Part shown: in pieces, positions 13,390 to 21,634 of the stretch
How positions within the stretch are numbered: the first letter of the stretch is position 1
How the letters are laid out: every line of letters begins with the position of its first letter
From: a virus
IMG/VR virus record: IMGVR_UViG_3300023179_000321
Coordinates: 1 to 32,676 of that record
Direction: 5' to 3' (one strand)
Length of the DNA stretch: 32,676 nucleotides
Notes under the pieces: generated by a model
What the model saw: the letters and a program-made list of their open reading frames with translations, nothing else
The model's database searches: none
Told to the model about the DNA's origin: nothing
Translations under genes and position numbers: made by a program

Positions 13390-14181
13390 TTATTTCCTGA
13401 GAGTGCGTGAAATGTTTTTAACATATGTTTCCATAACAGGAGACAATTGTGCATCAGTCATCAAGTCATCTGCATCAAATTGATTTTTTACAATAGGAGC
13501 TTCGCTATGCTCATTTGAAAAATATTTCTTTTTTGTAAGAAAAAGTTTTTCTTTATAATCTTCTTCAGAAACAAATTCAATATTTTCTGATAGAGATTTT
13601 AGTTTTTCAATTTGAACTTCAGAAAGGCCTTCTGATACTTCAGATACCAATGCATCTTTTTTATATGTGTTAATTTCAACGCTTAAATTTAAATTTTCAG
13701 TAACAATCTTATCCAACTCACTCTCCAATTCATTCACTTTAGAAGCAAGTTCTTCGATCATGTCAACTTTTTCTTCAGGAATTTCAATATAATGTTCAAC
13801 GAATAGATTCTTCAATCCAGTCATAAAATCTTCAACAATTTCCGACTTGATGCCAGATTCGATTGCAAGTTTGTTTTCTTCCATCCATTCGCCAACAACA
13901 TACTCAAGGTATTCATCTACTTTTGCTACTAAATTTTCATTAATTGCTGCAATACTCTCTTCAAGTTTTTCTTGATAATTTTCTTCTAAAATTTTAATTT
14001 GCTCATCGACTTTACTTAAAACCGCTGCTTCAAAAATTGCTTTTGCATTTTTCTTGAAGTCTTCTGAAAGATTTTCATCAGAAAAAATAGCTGCAATGTC
14101 TTCTTCAACACTGATTTCTACTTTTTTGTCTTCAAGTTTGTCAATATTTTCATTGACGTTTTCTTTTTTAGAATCTGTCAT
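13390..14181 (-). CDS. 22: gp22, prohead core scaffold protein
   Basis: This 263-residue protein is acidic, almost free of Trp and Cys, and predicted to be nearly all helical or coiled coil. It matches the size of T4 gp22 (269). The end, DAQLSPVMETYVKNISRTLRK, resembles the conserved C terminus of T4-type scaffolds. It builds the inner core around which gp23 assembles and is then cut up by gp21. Several I/L-x-E sites suited to that protease are present. It has its own late promoter 36 bases upstream and an AAAGGAG ribosome site, and lies between 21 and 23 as in T4. Confidence 0.92.
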   Translation of the reverse strand: MTDSKKENVNENIDKLEDKKVEISVEEDIAAIFSDENLSEDFKKNAKAIFEAAVLSKVDEQIKILEENYQEKLEESIAAINENLVAKVDEYLEYVVGEWMEENKLAIESGIKSEIVEDFMTGLKNLFVEHYIEIPEEKVDMIEELASKVNELESELDKIVTENLNLSVEINTYKKDALVSEVSEGLSEVQIEKLKSLSENIEFVSEEDYKEKLFLTKKKYFSNEHSEAPIVKNQFDADDLMTDAQLSPVMETYVKNISRTLRK

Positions 14182-14216
14182 GATACTCTCCTTTTGCGAT
14201 ATTTAAAATACTTATA

Positions 14217-14224
14217 TATTTATA
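14217..14224 (-). promoter_or_regulatory. T4-type late promoter for gene 22
   Basis: Exact TATAAATA on the minus strand in the 49-base gap between genes 21 and 22, 36 bases before the gene 22 ATG. Confidence 0.87.
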
Positions 14225-14230
14225 AAAAAA

Positions 14231-14878
14231 TTATAGTTTAGAAAGGAAATCGCTAAAAGTACGCAACATATTTTCTTCTAAATCTCTTCTTGAAGATTTT
14301 TTAATTTCGTGTTTATATTTTGCAATTTGTACTTCTTTGATGATTCCATTTTCCCAAATCCATTCTTTTCCTTCCATGATGCCACGAACAAATGCATCTG
14401 GTGCTGATGGATCTGCTACGATATCCGCTGCTGTTGCAAGATAAAAATCATCTTGCACTTCCATGACCCCATTCTTTTCTTTTAATGACCCCATACCTCT
14501 TGATGATACACCGAGAGTAGCGCCTTCCATCATTAAATTTTTGACAATATTTCCATAAGGAGTATCAATAATTTTTGCCTTTCCAATATAATCTGAACCT
14601 TCTTTGCGAAGGCTTTTTGTCATATGCGATACCCTCTCTAAATTGAGTGTTGGTCCTGATGGATGTCCTAATTCGCCATATGCTCTATTTTTATCTACAT
14701 ACTCAGTAATATAACGATTGACTTCACGCTCCATTATGGCCATTGGATAAATTCTTCCATTGCGATTTTGTTTTTCTGCCTGAAGAAAAGGACCTTCAAT
14801 AAAAAATTCTTTTTTACCTGATTCGGTAGATTCGTTAACAATATTAATTTGTTCTATAACTTCTGTAATGAGTTTCAT
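14231..14878 (-). CDS. 21: gp21, prohead protease
   Basis: This 215-residue protein is nearly identical in length to T4 gp21 (212). It belongs to the herpesvirus-assemblin-like serine protease family (peptidase U9/S78 type). H72 lies in GELGHPSGP, the Ser nucleophile in LGVSSRGMG (S125 or S126), and an Asp-rich segment ATAADIVADPSAPDA follows. NRNGRIYP near residue 38 is characteristic. It cleaves scaffold, core and capsid proteins after I/L-x-E during head maturation and degrades itself. The start overlaps the stop of the 91-residue gene (ATGA). Confidence 0.95.
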   Translation of the reverse strand: MKLITEVIEQINIVNESTESGKKEFFIEGPFLQAEKQNRNGRIYPMAIMEREVNRYITEYVDKNRAYGELGHPSGPTLNLERVSHMTKSLRKEGSDYIGKAKIIDTPYGNIVKNLMMEGATLGVSSRGMGSLKEKNGVMEVQDDFYLATAADIVADPSAPDAFVRGIMEGKEWIWENGIIKEVQIAKYKHEIKKSSRRDLEENMLRTFSDFLSKL

Positions 14879-15150
14879 TTGATCCCCGCCGATTTTCTTC
14901 TTTTAAGAGATAATGCTCTTCTTTTTAAAATTCTTGACAATAATGGTTTTCTTTTTCTTGCACCAATAACTTGTCCTAGATGACGTTTTCTTTTTTCTGT
15001 TGAAGACATTCTTACGAGTTTTCCATCTTCGATTTTATATCCAGGGCGTAACGAAATAATTTTTCTTCTTTGAATAATTCCTGCGCGAACTCGATTTATT
15101 TTTTTTATTGATGCTTCATCAAATTCAATAAAATTTTTAAAACTAATCAT
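14875..15150 (-). CDS. Small very basic head-region protein (gene 68 position)
   Basis: This is a 91-residue protein with roughly one-third Arg plus Lys. Its first 15 residues are acidic and hydrophobic (ISFKNFIEFDE). The rest is basic, including RPGYKIEDGKLVRMSSTEKRK-type sequence (about residues 35-55) and Arg/Lys pairs to the end. Basic proteins of this style next to the prohead protease are common in T4-like phages. In T4 this place is held by the core protein gp68, but I see no clear sequence link. It might neutralise packaged DNA or act in the scaffold core. It overlaps both neighbours as ATGA. Confidence 0.72.
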   Translation of the reverse strand: MISFKNFIEFDEASIKKINRVRAGIIQRRKIISLRPGYKIEDGKLVRMSSTEKRKRHLGQVIGARKRKPLLSRILKRRALSLKRRKSAGIK

Positions 15151-15605
15151 GGAGAAATGCCGTCATCCGTTGTTTCTCTGCTTGAATATCCAGCAGTTTT
15201 TTTGCCCTCTAAAATTAACGTATATCCCGCACCCGCAACAAAACCAGCTGTACTTAAATAAATATCACCATTCGTATTCGCCACAGCATTTGTAAGAGGT
15301 GCTGTAAGATTTGTTGTAAGGTCCATAGTCCCAGAACCAGAAAGAAACGCAAATGTATTTGTTGTTGGTGAGTTATCACCAGACCACATAAGTTTTACTT
15401 TTGAGTTTGCTCCAGCAATTGACCATGTCATTTTATTGATATTGATACGTTGATCAGTTAAAGCACTATTCGCTGCTGCTGTCAATCCGGACACATCAAC
15501 TTTCAGAGTGTTTGTTTCGCCTGTGCCATCAGAGATATTAGTAAATACATACGCCCACGCAGTAGCGTGATCTTTAAGTTTTTGTGATGTTATAATATCC
15601 GGCAT
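15147..15605 (-). CDS. Virion structural-type protein, possibly capsid-associated
   Basis: This 152-residue protein is rich in Thr, Ser, Ala and Gly, and beta-strand-like. INKMTWSIAGANSKVKLMWSG at about 54-74 and NGDIYLSTAGFVAGAGYTLILE (about 112-133) are the kind of segments seen in phage decoration or surface proteins. I do not recognise a named family. It is set among prohead core genes (gap of two bases upstream, ATGA overlap downstream), which suggests incorporation into the head. The ribosome site is AAGGTGA. Confidence 0.7.
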   Translation of the reverse strand: MPDIITSQKLKDHATAWAYVFTNISDGTGETNTLKVDVSGLTAAANSALTDQRININKMTWSIAGANSKVKLMWSGDNSPTTNTFAFLSGSGTMDLTTNLTAPLTNAVANTNGDIYLSTAGFVAGAGYTLILEGKKTAGYSSRETTDDGISP

Positions 15606-15607
15606 TT

Positions 15608-16321
15608 TTATTCACCTTGTAGCATTTTTGCAAATTGCAAAAGAGATTCGGAATCTTCTTCTAATTGAATCAAAAACAATTCTTGATTCTCTTCATTTAG
15701 ATCATTATAAAGAGTGTGAAGAATATTTGCGTCAATATCTTCTTTCATCTTTGATTTAATTGTTTTATATGCTTTTTTTGCTGCTTCAGGTTTATCTCTT
15801 ACCATTGCTGATGCAACTGCATAAGGACCACCTTTGTTTTCATCTCCAACACCCTTCTTTTCAAATTCTTTGCCAATAGTGTGCGCCATTTTGGTTTGTT
15901 GTTTGGTGAAGTCTGCTTCATCAAGTTCGGACTCTTCTTTTTTCAAAGCGCCTCGGGATTGTGCTGATCTAAGCATTGCTATTCTGTCGCGATAGCCAGC
16001 AACACCAGGTTTGATATCTTTTGCCGCTTTCTTTTCTCCAGAAGTTGGCTTGTTGATATGTTTCATAGTAGTCTTAGATTGATGACTTTCTGCTTCTCCA
16101 AATGCTTGCTTGTTGTCTAAACGATCTGCAGGCCTTTTTCCTGAACCAGACTTGACACCTTTTGGACCAACTTCTTCAGGGCCAACTTTTTCTAGATCAC
16201 CAGGATCTTTAATTTGTGCAAGATAAGTTGACTTAACAAATTCTTGTTCACCTTTTGCTTTAGGTTTTATGATTTCAAGTTCATCAATTTGAGTTGCAAA
16301 ATATTTTTTAAAAGTCTTCAT
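15608..16321 (-). CDS. Prohead core-region protein, unknown family
   Basis: This 237-residue, highly charged, hydrophilic protein has a disordered-looking Lys/Gly/Pro-rich first half (GDLEKVGPEEVGPKGVKSGS). A small domain around KMAHTIGKEFEKKGVGD and YAVASAMVRDKPEAAKKAY (about 145-190) follows, and the C-terminal helix LYNDLNEENQELFLIQLEED is acidic. The composition fits a scaffold or core protein packed inside the prohead. The start lies inside the end of the 67-like gene (14-base overlap) with a GAGGAAA ribosome site. It may be functionally equivalent to one of the T4 internal core proteins, but there is no direct match. Confidence 0.75.
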   Translation of the reverse strand: MKTFKKYFATQIDELEIIKPKAKGEQEFVKSTYLAQIKDPGDLEKVGPEEVGPKGVKSGSGKRPADRLDNKQAFGEAESHQSKTTMKHINKPTSGEKKAAKDIKPGVAGYRDRIAMLRSAQSRGALKKEESELDEADFTKQQTKMAHTIGKEFEKKGVGDENKGGPYAVASAMVRDKPEAAKKAYKTIKSKMKEDIDANILHTLYNDLNEENQELFLIQLEEDSESLLQFAKMLQGE

Positions 16322-16532
16322 CTACATTTTCCTCTGAACTGAATTCGAATTCTGTTTGTTCCTCTTCATCAGAAATTTCTTCCTCTTGATTAAAAAATTT
16401 TCCTGCCATTTCAATTTTTTTGTTCAATAATGCATCATAAACTTTAGATTGTAGTTCTGAATTAATTAAATTTTTAAAATCTAATGGCTTTGCTTCTGCG
16501 GCACTTATAATAGCTTGTTGAATATTTTCCAT
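16308..16532 (-). CDS. 67: gp67-like prohead core protein
   Basis: This 74-residue protein has a helical N terminus (IQQAIISAAEAK), a middle helix (KVYDALLNKKIEMAGKFF) and a very acidic Glu/Asp/Ser tail. T4 gp67 (80 residues) has the same layout: a short helical region with KIAIARNFL, then an acidic tail. It also lies between gene 20 and gene 21. In T4 this protein is part of the core and is needed for correct head shape. A late promoter and an AAAGGAGA ribosome site are directly upstream. Sequence identity is limited, so the call rests on layout, size and position. Confidence 0.72.
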   Translation of the reverse strand: MENIQQAIISAAEAKPLDFKNLINSELQSKVYDALLNKKIEMAGKFFNQEEEISDEEEQTEFEFSSEENVDEDF

Positions 16533-16550
16533 AATAATCTCCTTTTTCTT

Positions 16551-16558
16551 TATTTATA
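16551..16558 (-). promoter_or_regulatory. T4-type late promoter for the prohead core operon
   Basis: Exact TATAAATA on the minus strand, 19 bases before the 67-like gene. It probably serves that gene through gene 21, which are chained by overlaps or a two-base gap. Confidence 0.86.
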
Positions 16559-16570
16559 CATTACCATTTT

Positions 16571-17614
16571 TTAAACATTGTAATATGGTATTTTGTAATC
16601 TTTTCCTGCAATATGTACAGATAGATACCCCTCTGGATTTTCAGGCAAACTTGCTGTTCCTGAAGATGCTGTATTTGACCGAGTGCTTGCCGGATTAACT
16701 CTAATTTGTCCTGCAATTACACCGGCATCGTTGTCGCCCATCTTTGAAATATTGCCATTTTTAAACACCAAAACACGATGAATATTATCAATGAAATTTG
16801 CTGTTCCGAAATTAACTGTTGTATTAATTGACAATGGTCTAACAATATGAACCATTGTTGGATTTGGTATGATTATTTCAGATTCTATAGCAGGAACAGG
16901 AACATTCTGAATGCTCATGTTCAATTGATCATTACCAAATATTAATGTTGAAATTATTTCATTTGGATATACAATATAGTTGAACTGTGGCGTTCCAAAC
17001 TCAGTTGTTATCTCTGTAGGATTTGCAGCAATTTGTTGATTAATTGAATATGTTCCAAACGTTGCTGCACTTTCAATTGAATTACTGATCGAATCAATTC
17101 CTTCTTGAATTGTATTCGATGAAAACTGTTGAATTGTAGAATTTTCTACCTTCCACAAAGCATCGTTTAAATAAATGATTTGTGGATAAATTAGTAAAGG
17201 TGGTGTTACTTCAGAAACAAGATTTGCTGTTGATGCTATAGATTCAACATATATTGTTGAATTTAATTGATGTGTACCAAATGTTTCTGTTGAAATTACA
17301 GAATTGGCGTATAGAGTATAATTTAAGGATGTTGTTCCAAATTGTGCTGATGGATCAATTGAATAGTCAAACGGAGGCTCTTCAAAAATTAAGGAAGAAT
17401 ACGAAGAAATTGAAATGTTTTCTAAGTACAAAATTTCAGGTTCTAATGAAATTTTGTTTGGTAGAATATGAGTTAAAGATAATTCGCCAAATTGTGCTGA
17501 TGGATCAATTGAATAGTCAAACGGAGGCTCTTCAAAAATTAAGGAAGAATATAGAGAGATTAGAGTATTTTGTAAATCGGAAATTTCCGATTCTAATGAA
17601 ACCTTGTTCGACAT
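16571..17614 (-). CDS. Repetitive beta-rich structural-type protein, unknown function
   Basis: This 347-residue protein has no Cys and is rich in Ile, Ser, Asn, Thr and Pro. A unit of about 30-50 residues recurs, marked by FGT or FGN followed by two residues and LN (for example TFGTHQLNSTIY, EFGTPQFNYIVY, IFGNDQLNMSI). Near the N terminus a 21-residue segment beginning with SSLIFEEPPFD is duplicated exactly, 50 residues apart. The C-terminal 70 residues differ (VFKNGNISKMGDNDAG to the end) and look like a separate small domain found in virion proteins. It follows the 133-residue gene by 23 bases and probably shares its late promoter. A fibre or capsid-surface role is inferred from the repeats and neighbours. 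Confidence 0.72.
   Translation of the reverse strand: MSNKVSLESEISDLQNTLISLYSSLIFEEPPFDYSIDPSAQFGELSLTHILPNKISLEPEILYLENISISSYSSLIFEEPPFDYSIDPSAQFGTTSLNYTLYANSVISTETFGTHQLNSTIYVESIASTANLVSEVTPPLLIYPQIIYLNDALWKVENSTIQQFSSNTIQEGIDSISNSIESAATFGTYSINQQIAANPTEITTEFGTPQFNYIVYPNEIISTLIFGNDQLNMSIQNVPVPAIESEIIIPNPTMVHIVRPLSINTTVNFGTANFIDNIHRVLVFKNGNISKMGDNDAGVIAGQIRVNPASTRSNTASSGTASLPENPEGYLSVHIAGKDYKIPYYNV
17337..17551. repeat. Exact 65-base direct repeat
   Basis: Copies at 17337-17401 and 17487-17551 are identical over 65 bases and start exactly 150 bases (50 codons) apart, within the N-terminal part of the 347-residue gene. Silent positions are identical too, so the duplication or gene conversion is recent. 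Confidence 0.92.
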
Positions 17615-17637
17615 TTCATCACAATATTAAATTTAAA

Positions 17638-18039
17638 TTATAGTGAAAAAATTCTATTTGATCCACTAGAAAATGCCACAGTAATATCGCCGCCATTAGG
17701 AAGAATTGGCAAACCAGTTGCACTATCAATATAAGCAATTAATCGTGAAGTTGATTGAACGCCTGTATTTTGAAAAATAATTAATGCTTCGCAATTAGCT
17801 CCAGTAACAGAAGTAAAAGTTGCATCATCAGCGTCAAATACACCATTTGCTATAGTTTTATTTGAAAGAGTTGCAGTTGCAATTACTGCACTATTTGAAA
17901 CTTCGCTTCTATATTGATGAGATGAATTATAGGTATAAACACCAGTATCAATCAAAGAAATTGATATGGTATTTGATGACATGTCAATTGAAGCATTAAG
18001 AAATGCTTCTTTTGCTTTTGGGTAAAGTGCATTTGCCAT
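17638..18039 (-). CDS. Phage structural-type protein, widespread family
   Basis: This 133-residue protein starts MANALYPKAKEAFLNASIDM and has SISLIDTGVYTYNSSHQ, FDADDATFTSVTGANCEALI and TSRLIAYIDSATGLPILPNG. I recognise this as a widespread small phage protein with a beta-sandwich-like pattern, usually found among structural genes of many phage types. Its exact function is not known to me. The late promoter at 18062-18069 is 23 bases upstream, with a CAGGAG ribosome site. It lies directly downstream of the collagen-like gene and upstream of the repetitive gene, so these three may form one accessory virion module. Confidence 0.78.
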   Translation of the reverse strand: MANALYPKAKEAFLNASIDMSSNTISISLIDTGVYTYNSSHQYRSEVSNSAVIATATLSNKTIANGVFDADDATFTSVTGANCEALIIFQNTGVQSTSRLIAYIDSATGLPILPNGGDITVAFSSGSNRIFSL

Positions 18040-18061
18040 TTAAAAGACTCCTGTTTTTATT

Positions 18062-18069
18062 TATTTATA
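18062..18069 (-). promoter_or_regulatory. T4-type late promoter for the 133-residue gene
   Basis: Exact TATAAATA on the minus strand. It overlaps the stop codon of the collagen-like gene and lies 23 bases before the next ATG. Confidence 0.85.
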
Positions 18070-19915
18070 AAACGACCGGTATTCCTAATTTTACAAAGAT
18101 TTTAGTTGAAGATATTGCATATCCAATTCTTAGAGAAAATATCGCACCATCTACTGTTGATGTTGTTACAACTTCTCCATTACTTCCTAAATAAAGCGAT
18201 TCCTCTGGCGTCCAAGTCCAAGATAAATTTGTAACTGTACCGAAAGTAACTGTTGAATTATTTGCATCTAGAATTCCAACGACACGATCAACATGACTTG
18301 AGTTTAATGCTGATGCAAGAACTGTTTCTGCATTTTCATTTAATGCAACCATTTTATAATTTGTCGCACTATCATTCGTAAAAGATAGTCTAAGGGAATC
18401 TGCTAACGCTGTTGTAAATGCTGAATTCGCTTTATCAAACGCAGCTTGTGCTGAACTATTTGCAGTATTCGCCTGATTAAATGCATTATTTGCTTGTGCA
18501 TAAGCCAAAAAAGAATTGTCTGTGGCATTAAATGTGATTGATTTTGGAATTGAATTTGCATCAGTTGTAATTGTTATATTATTTCCGGCAACAAATTCAA
18601 CAGTATCTAACCCAGTTGCTATTAGATTTGCTTGTCCATCAACTTGCCACGTTTTAAACGTGGAATTCATTTGAATTTTAACTGCACCCGAACCTAAATT
18701 TGTTACATCAAATCCAGAATCAGAATCAAATCGTATTGCATTTATATTACTTACGGAATTAGATACATTATTTGATGAATTAATTAAACTAACACTAATT
18801 GATTCTCCTGCACTGTTTGCAGCATCGTATGCTGCCTGAGCCAAAGCAGCAGAAGTGTTTGCTTGATTATAGGATGAGTTTGCAGTTGACCAGGCATTAT
18901 TTGCAGTTGACCAGGCATTATTTGCAGTTGACCAGGCATTATTTGCAGTTGACCAGGCATTATTTGCTCTTGTTCTTGCAGTGTTATCTAAAGTGCCGCC
19001 ACCGCCCCCAAGTTGTTCTACGAAGACAAATTTATTTGATGCTTCATCATAGGATAGAACATATCCATCTATAATAGAATCTCTATCTATATCATCAAGA
19101 TATCTTAGATTGACCTCACCGCCACCAGTAGCTTTAAATGCATCTCCGCTTGCTTTGATAACAGTTGCATTAACTTGTGTTTTGAATGATGATATATCTT
19201 TTTGAACATTATCAATAAATTTTTGAAATTTATCTTCAATTGGCTTTGTGTCTGCTGGTGTTCCTGGGTCTCCTCTATCACCTTTTTCGCCTTGAGGTCC
19301 TTGTGGACCTGCATCACCTTTTTCCCCCCTTTCTCCTTTAACACCTTGAGGTCCTTGTGGACCTGCATCACCTTTTTCTCCTCTCTCGCCTTTGTCGCCT
19401 TTTGGTCCTTGTTGACCGTCTATGCCATCATCACCTTTAGCGCCTTGAATTCCTTGAAGACCTTGAGGACCAATATCTCCTCTATTTCCTTTTTCGCCTT
19501 TAGGTCCACGCTCACCGAAAAGACCAATTTCCCCTTGAGGCCCTCTTTCTCCTTTTTCTCCTCTTGGTCCTTGTAAACCCTGTGGACCAGTTGCGCCAAC
19601 ATCACCTTTATCTCCTTTTTCGCCCTTTTCACCTTGAGGACCTTGTGGACCAATTCGTCCTTCTGGTCCGACTTCACCGCGAGGACCAACATCACCTTTA
19701 TCGCCTTTATCTCCTTTTTGTCCAATAAAACCACGAGGTCCAGTTTGACCTTGCGGTCCTTCTGGACCTTCTACATATTCAATTAACTTTCTTTCTTCTT
19801 TTAAAGATTCAATTAACTTTCTGAGTTTATCAATCTCTTTTTTAGTATACGCTACTGTTGTAGCAATCGAAAGTGCTTCATTGAATACAATATTTGAATC
19901 ACTCTTGTTTGTCAC
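18065..19915 (-). CDS. Collagen-like fibrous virion protein
   Basis: This is a 616-residue protein. Residues 24-48 look like a short coiled coil that could set a trimer. From G50 to about residue 220 there are 57 uninterrupted Gly-X-Y triplets, many GPQ, GEK, GDK and GER, as in bacterial and phage collagen-like fibres. A linker follows, then a four-fold ANNAWST heptad-like repeat (about 318-345) within a longer Ala/Asn-rich coiled-coil-like section. A beta-rich C-terminal part contains FKTWQVDGQANLIAT and a possible trimerising tip. The start is GTG at 19915, overlapping gene 20 by 17 bases, with GAGG six bases upstream. It probably forms a trimeric fibre on the virion. Its place between portal and head genes hints at a head or neck location. 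Confidence 0.88.
   Translation of the reverse strand: MTNKSDSNIVFNEALSIATTVAYTKKEIDKLRKLIESLKEERKLIEYVEGPEGPQGQTGPRGFIGQKGDKGDKGDVGPRGEVGPEGRIGPQGPQGEKGEKGDKGDVGATGPQGLQGPRGEKGERGPQGEIGLFGERGPKGEKGNRGDIGPQGLQGIQGAKGDDGIDGQQGPKGDKGERGEKGDAGPQGPQGVKGERGEKGDAGPQGPQGEKGDRGDPGTPADTKPIEDKFQKFIDNVQKDISSFKTQVNATVIKASGDAFKATGGGEVNLRYLDDIDRDSIIDGYVLSYDEASNKFVFVEQLGGGGGTLDNTARTRANNAWSTANNAWSTANNAWSTANNAWSTANSSYNQANTSAALAQAAYDAANSAGESISVSLINSSNNVSNSVSNINAIRFDSDSGFDVTNLGSGAVKIQMNSTFKTWQVDGQANLIATGLDTVEFVAGNNITITTDANSIPKSITFNATDNSFLAYAQANNAFNQANTANSSAQAAFDKANSAFTTALADSLRLSFTNDSATNYKMVALNENAETVLASALNSSHVDRVVGILDANNSTVTFGTVTNLSWTWTPEESLYLGSNGEVVTTSTVDGAIFSLRIGYAISSTKIFVKLGIPVVL
18879..18962. repeat. Four perfect 21-base tandem repeats
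   Basis: The 21-base unit TTTGCAGTTGACCAGGCATTA (plus strand) is repeated four times without change. Each unit encodes seven residues (a circular form of ANNAWST), and a decayed fifth copy follows. It is suited to slippage. Confidence 0.93.
19290..19377. repeat. 54-base-period repeat in the collagen coding region
   Basis: Identical 34-base segments lie at 19290-19323 and 19344-19377, 54 bases apart (18 residues, six Gly-X-Y triplets). They suggest growth of the collagen stalk by duplication. Confidence 0.85.
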
Positions 19916-21566
19916 CCTTTGCCTCTTCAGTCAGTGTTTCAAAAAACCTTGTCATTGATTTGGCAAGTTCTTTTTGATCCGTATCATCAATAATATTCAC
20001 TTCTTCTTTAGCAATTACAACAGGGATTGGTGTTGTTGAAACATTAGATGAATTTAATGATTCTTTTTGAGTTGATTTAATTTCAGCCGGCAAATCTTCT
20101 TCAGGTTTGCCTTCTTCTTCAATTTCTTGATTAATTTGCTTAATATCATCTTCGGTTTGTTGAAGAATATTTTTTTGAATCCATGCTTTTGAAAAATATT
20201 TTCCTAAATAATTGTCAATATCTCCCAAAATACCTAAACGTTCTTTCATAATTTCTGCGTTTTTTAATTCAACAAAATGCATATCTTTAATAAAATCATA
20301 ATGAATTTCTTCTTTCATTTGATTCCATTCCACTCTAGTGCAAATTCCTTTAAGTAATAATTGTGTTTCTAAAAGTCTGTCAAACAAATGAGAAAATCTT
20401 AAGCGAAGTCTTGAAATAAATTTAGAAAATTTTAATTCATCTCTAGTAATTTCACTAGCACGACCCAATGAAAACCCATTATCAGATTCTAATCTAGAAA
20501 TCGGTACGTTCAATGATTTATAAACTTTTTTCTGAAAGTATAATACGTCTTCAATCTCACCAAGATTCTGACCACCGGCAAGTGTAGTAATCTCGGTTCC
20601 TTTGCCGCCTTCTCTTCTTGGTAACCAAAAATCTTCAAGCATTGTTTGAAATCTGCGATCATCACGAATTTCGCCTGTTTGTGCATCATATACAAGTTTA
20701 TTTTTATATTTTTGCATAATCTCACGAAGATATTGTTCTGCTTTCATCTTTGGTAAATTACCAACATCAATATAAAATATTCTACGTTCAGGTGCTCTAG
20801 AAATTCTATAGATAACTGTTGCATCCTCAAGCATACGCAATTGATTGAGTGGTCGAATTGCTTTGTGTAGATGAGAAATAATTACTTTACCGTCTTTATC
20901 TGTCATGCCTGAATGAACATAACAAATAGAATCTGTTGAAATTTTTAATCCTTGATTGCCATCGTTATTAAATCCTTTTTCCGAATAAATGAAATATTCA
21001 TTAGGCTTTGGGCTTACTACTATCGGATTTGATCCTAAAACTTGTTTATTTTTCTTTTGTTCACGAATTTTGCGAATTTTGCGCGGATCAATGTAGCGAA
21101 CTTCTTTTAACCCTTGCCTTGGAGACTTATCATCAATGACCATATGATAGTACAATCTTCCGTCTACATACCATCTTCGGAAAATATCATATCCTTGATT
21201 ATTAAAATCAAGAAGTTTCATAACATAGTAAAATTCATCACGAATTTTTTTCTTAATTGATTCTGGCTGTTTTAAATCGTCTAGAATGATTTGAACAGGA
21301 TAATCACCCCCTTCAAATACAATTGATTCATTAATAATATCTTCGATTGCTGCATCACATTCTGGTTGTAATGACATTTCTCTATATCGTTTGATTAGAT
21401 CAGCGTCATTACGAATTGTGCCTTCTAAATCAGTATAGATACCATATACACCACCGCCTGCTACAGCAACTGCACCATCATCATTAGATGGAGGAACAAA
21501 AGATTTTACCTCTTGCGATTCCGGTTCATCCTTACCTATTTTAAATCCAAAAAGTTTAATTGCCAT
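19899..21566 (-). CDS. 20: gp20, portal protein
   Basis: With the ATG at 21566 the protein has 555 residues (T4 gp20 has 524). The conserved start is MAIKLFGFKIGK. YGIYTDLEGTIRNDADLIKRY, then EMSLQPECDAAIEDIINESIV, is the T4-type portal signature. GRASEITRDELKFSKFISRLR lies in the second half. The C-terminal 80 residues are acidic and low in complexity. It forms the dodecameric DNA channel at the head vertex and starts prohead assembly. An upstream in-frame ATG at 21632 adds 22 residues but lies within three to ten bases of the late promoter and has no ribosome site, while 21566 has AGGAAG. A terminator hairpin sits in the leader. Confidence 0.95.
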   Translation of the reverse strand: MAIKLFGFKIGKDEPESQEVKSFVPPSNDDGAVAVAGGGVYGIYTDLEGTIRNDADLIKRYREMSLQPECDAAIEDIINESIVFEGGDYPVQIILDDLKQPESIKKKIRDEFYYVMKLLDFNNQGYDIFRRWYVDGRLYYHMVIDDKSPRQGLKEVRYIDPRKIRKIREQKKNKQVLGSNPIVVSPKPNEYFIYSEKGFNNDGNQGLKISTDSICYVHSGMTDKDGKVIISHLHKAIRPLNQLRMLEDATVIYRISRAPERRIFYIDVGNLPKMKAEQYLREIMQKYKNKLVYDAQTGEIRDDRRFQTMLEDFWLPRREGGKGTEITTLAGGQNLGEIEDVLYFQKKVYKSLNVPISRLESDNGFSLGRASEITRDELKFSKFISRLRLRFSHLFDRLLETQLLLKGICTRVEWNQMKEEIHYDFIKDMHFVELKNAEIMKERLGILGDIDNYLGKYFSKAWIQKNILQQTEDDIKQINQEIEEEGKPEEDLPAEIKSTQKESLNSSNVSTTPIPVVIAKEEVNIIDDTDQKELAKSMTRFFETLTEEAKGDKQE

Positions 21567-21581
21567 GTTATTAATCTTCCT

Positions 21582-21611
21582 AAAAAAAATGGGGGCGTAA
21601 TAGCCCCCATT
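21582..21611 (-). terminator. Rho-independent terminator in the leader of gene 20
   Basis: On the minus strand a nine-base-pair stem (AATGGGGGC with GCCCCCATT, 21588-21611) with a six-base loop is followed by a run of T. It lies after the tail-tube gene and also after the late promoter at 21635-21642, so the gene 20 transcript must cross it. Confidence 0.82.
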
Positions 21612-21634
21612 AGCTGAATAACTATTACGCAATT

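Noticed and set aside
18879-18962. CRISPR-like array
   Set aside because: The 21-base units are directly adjacent with no spacers and are in frame within a coding sequence.
19105-19734. Three further frames across the collagen coding region
   Set aside because: Gly-X-Y coding DNA is periodic and leaves other frames open. The products are low-complexity Lys/Val/Phe strings without start signals.
21567-21632. N-terminal extension of the portal protein from ATG 21632
   Set aside because: The extension lies across the terminator hairpin and starts within about three bases of the late-promoter transcription start. The ATG at 21566 has AGGAAG and the family-type start.
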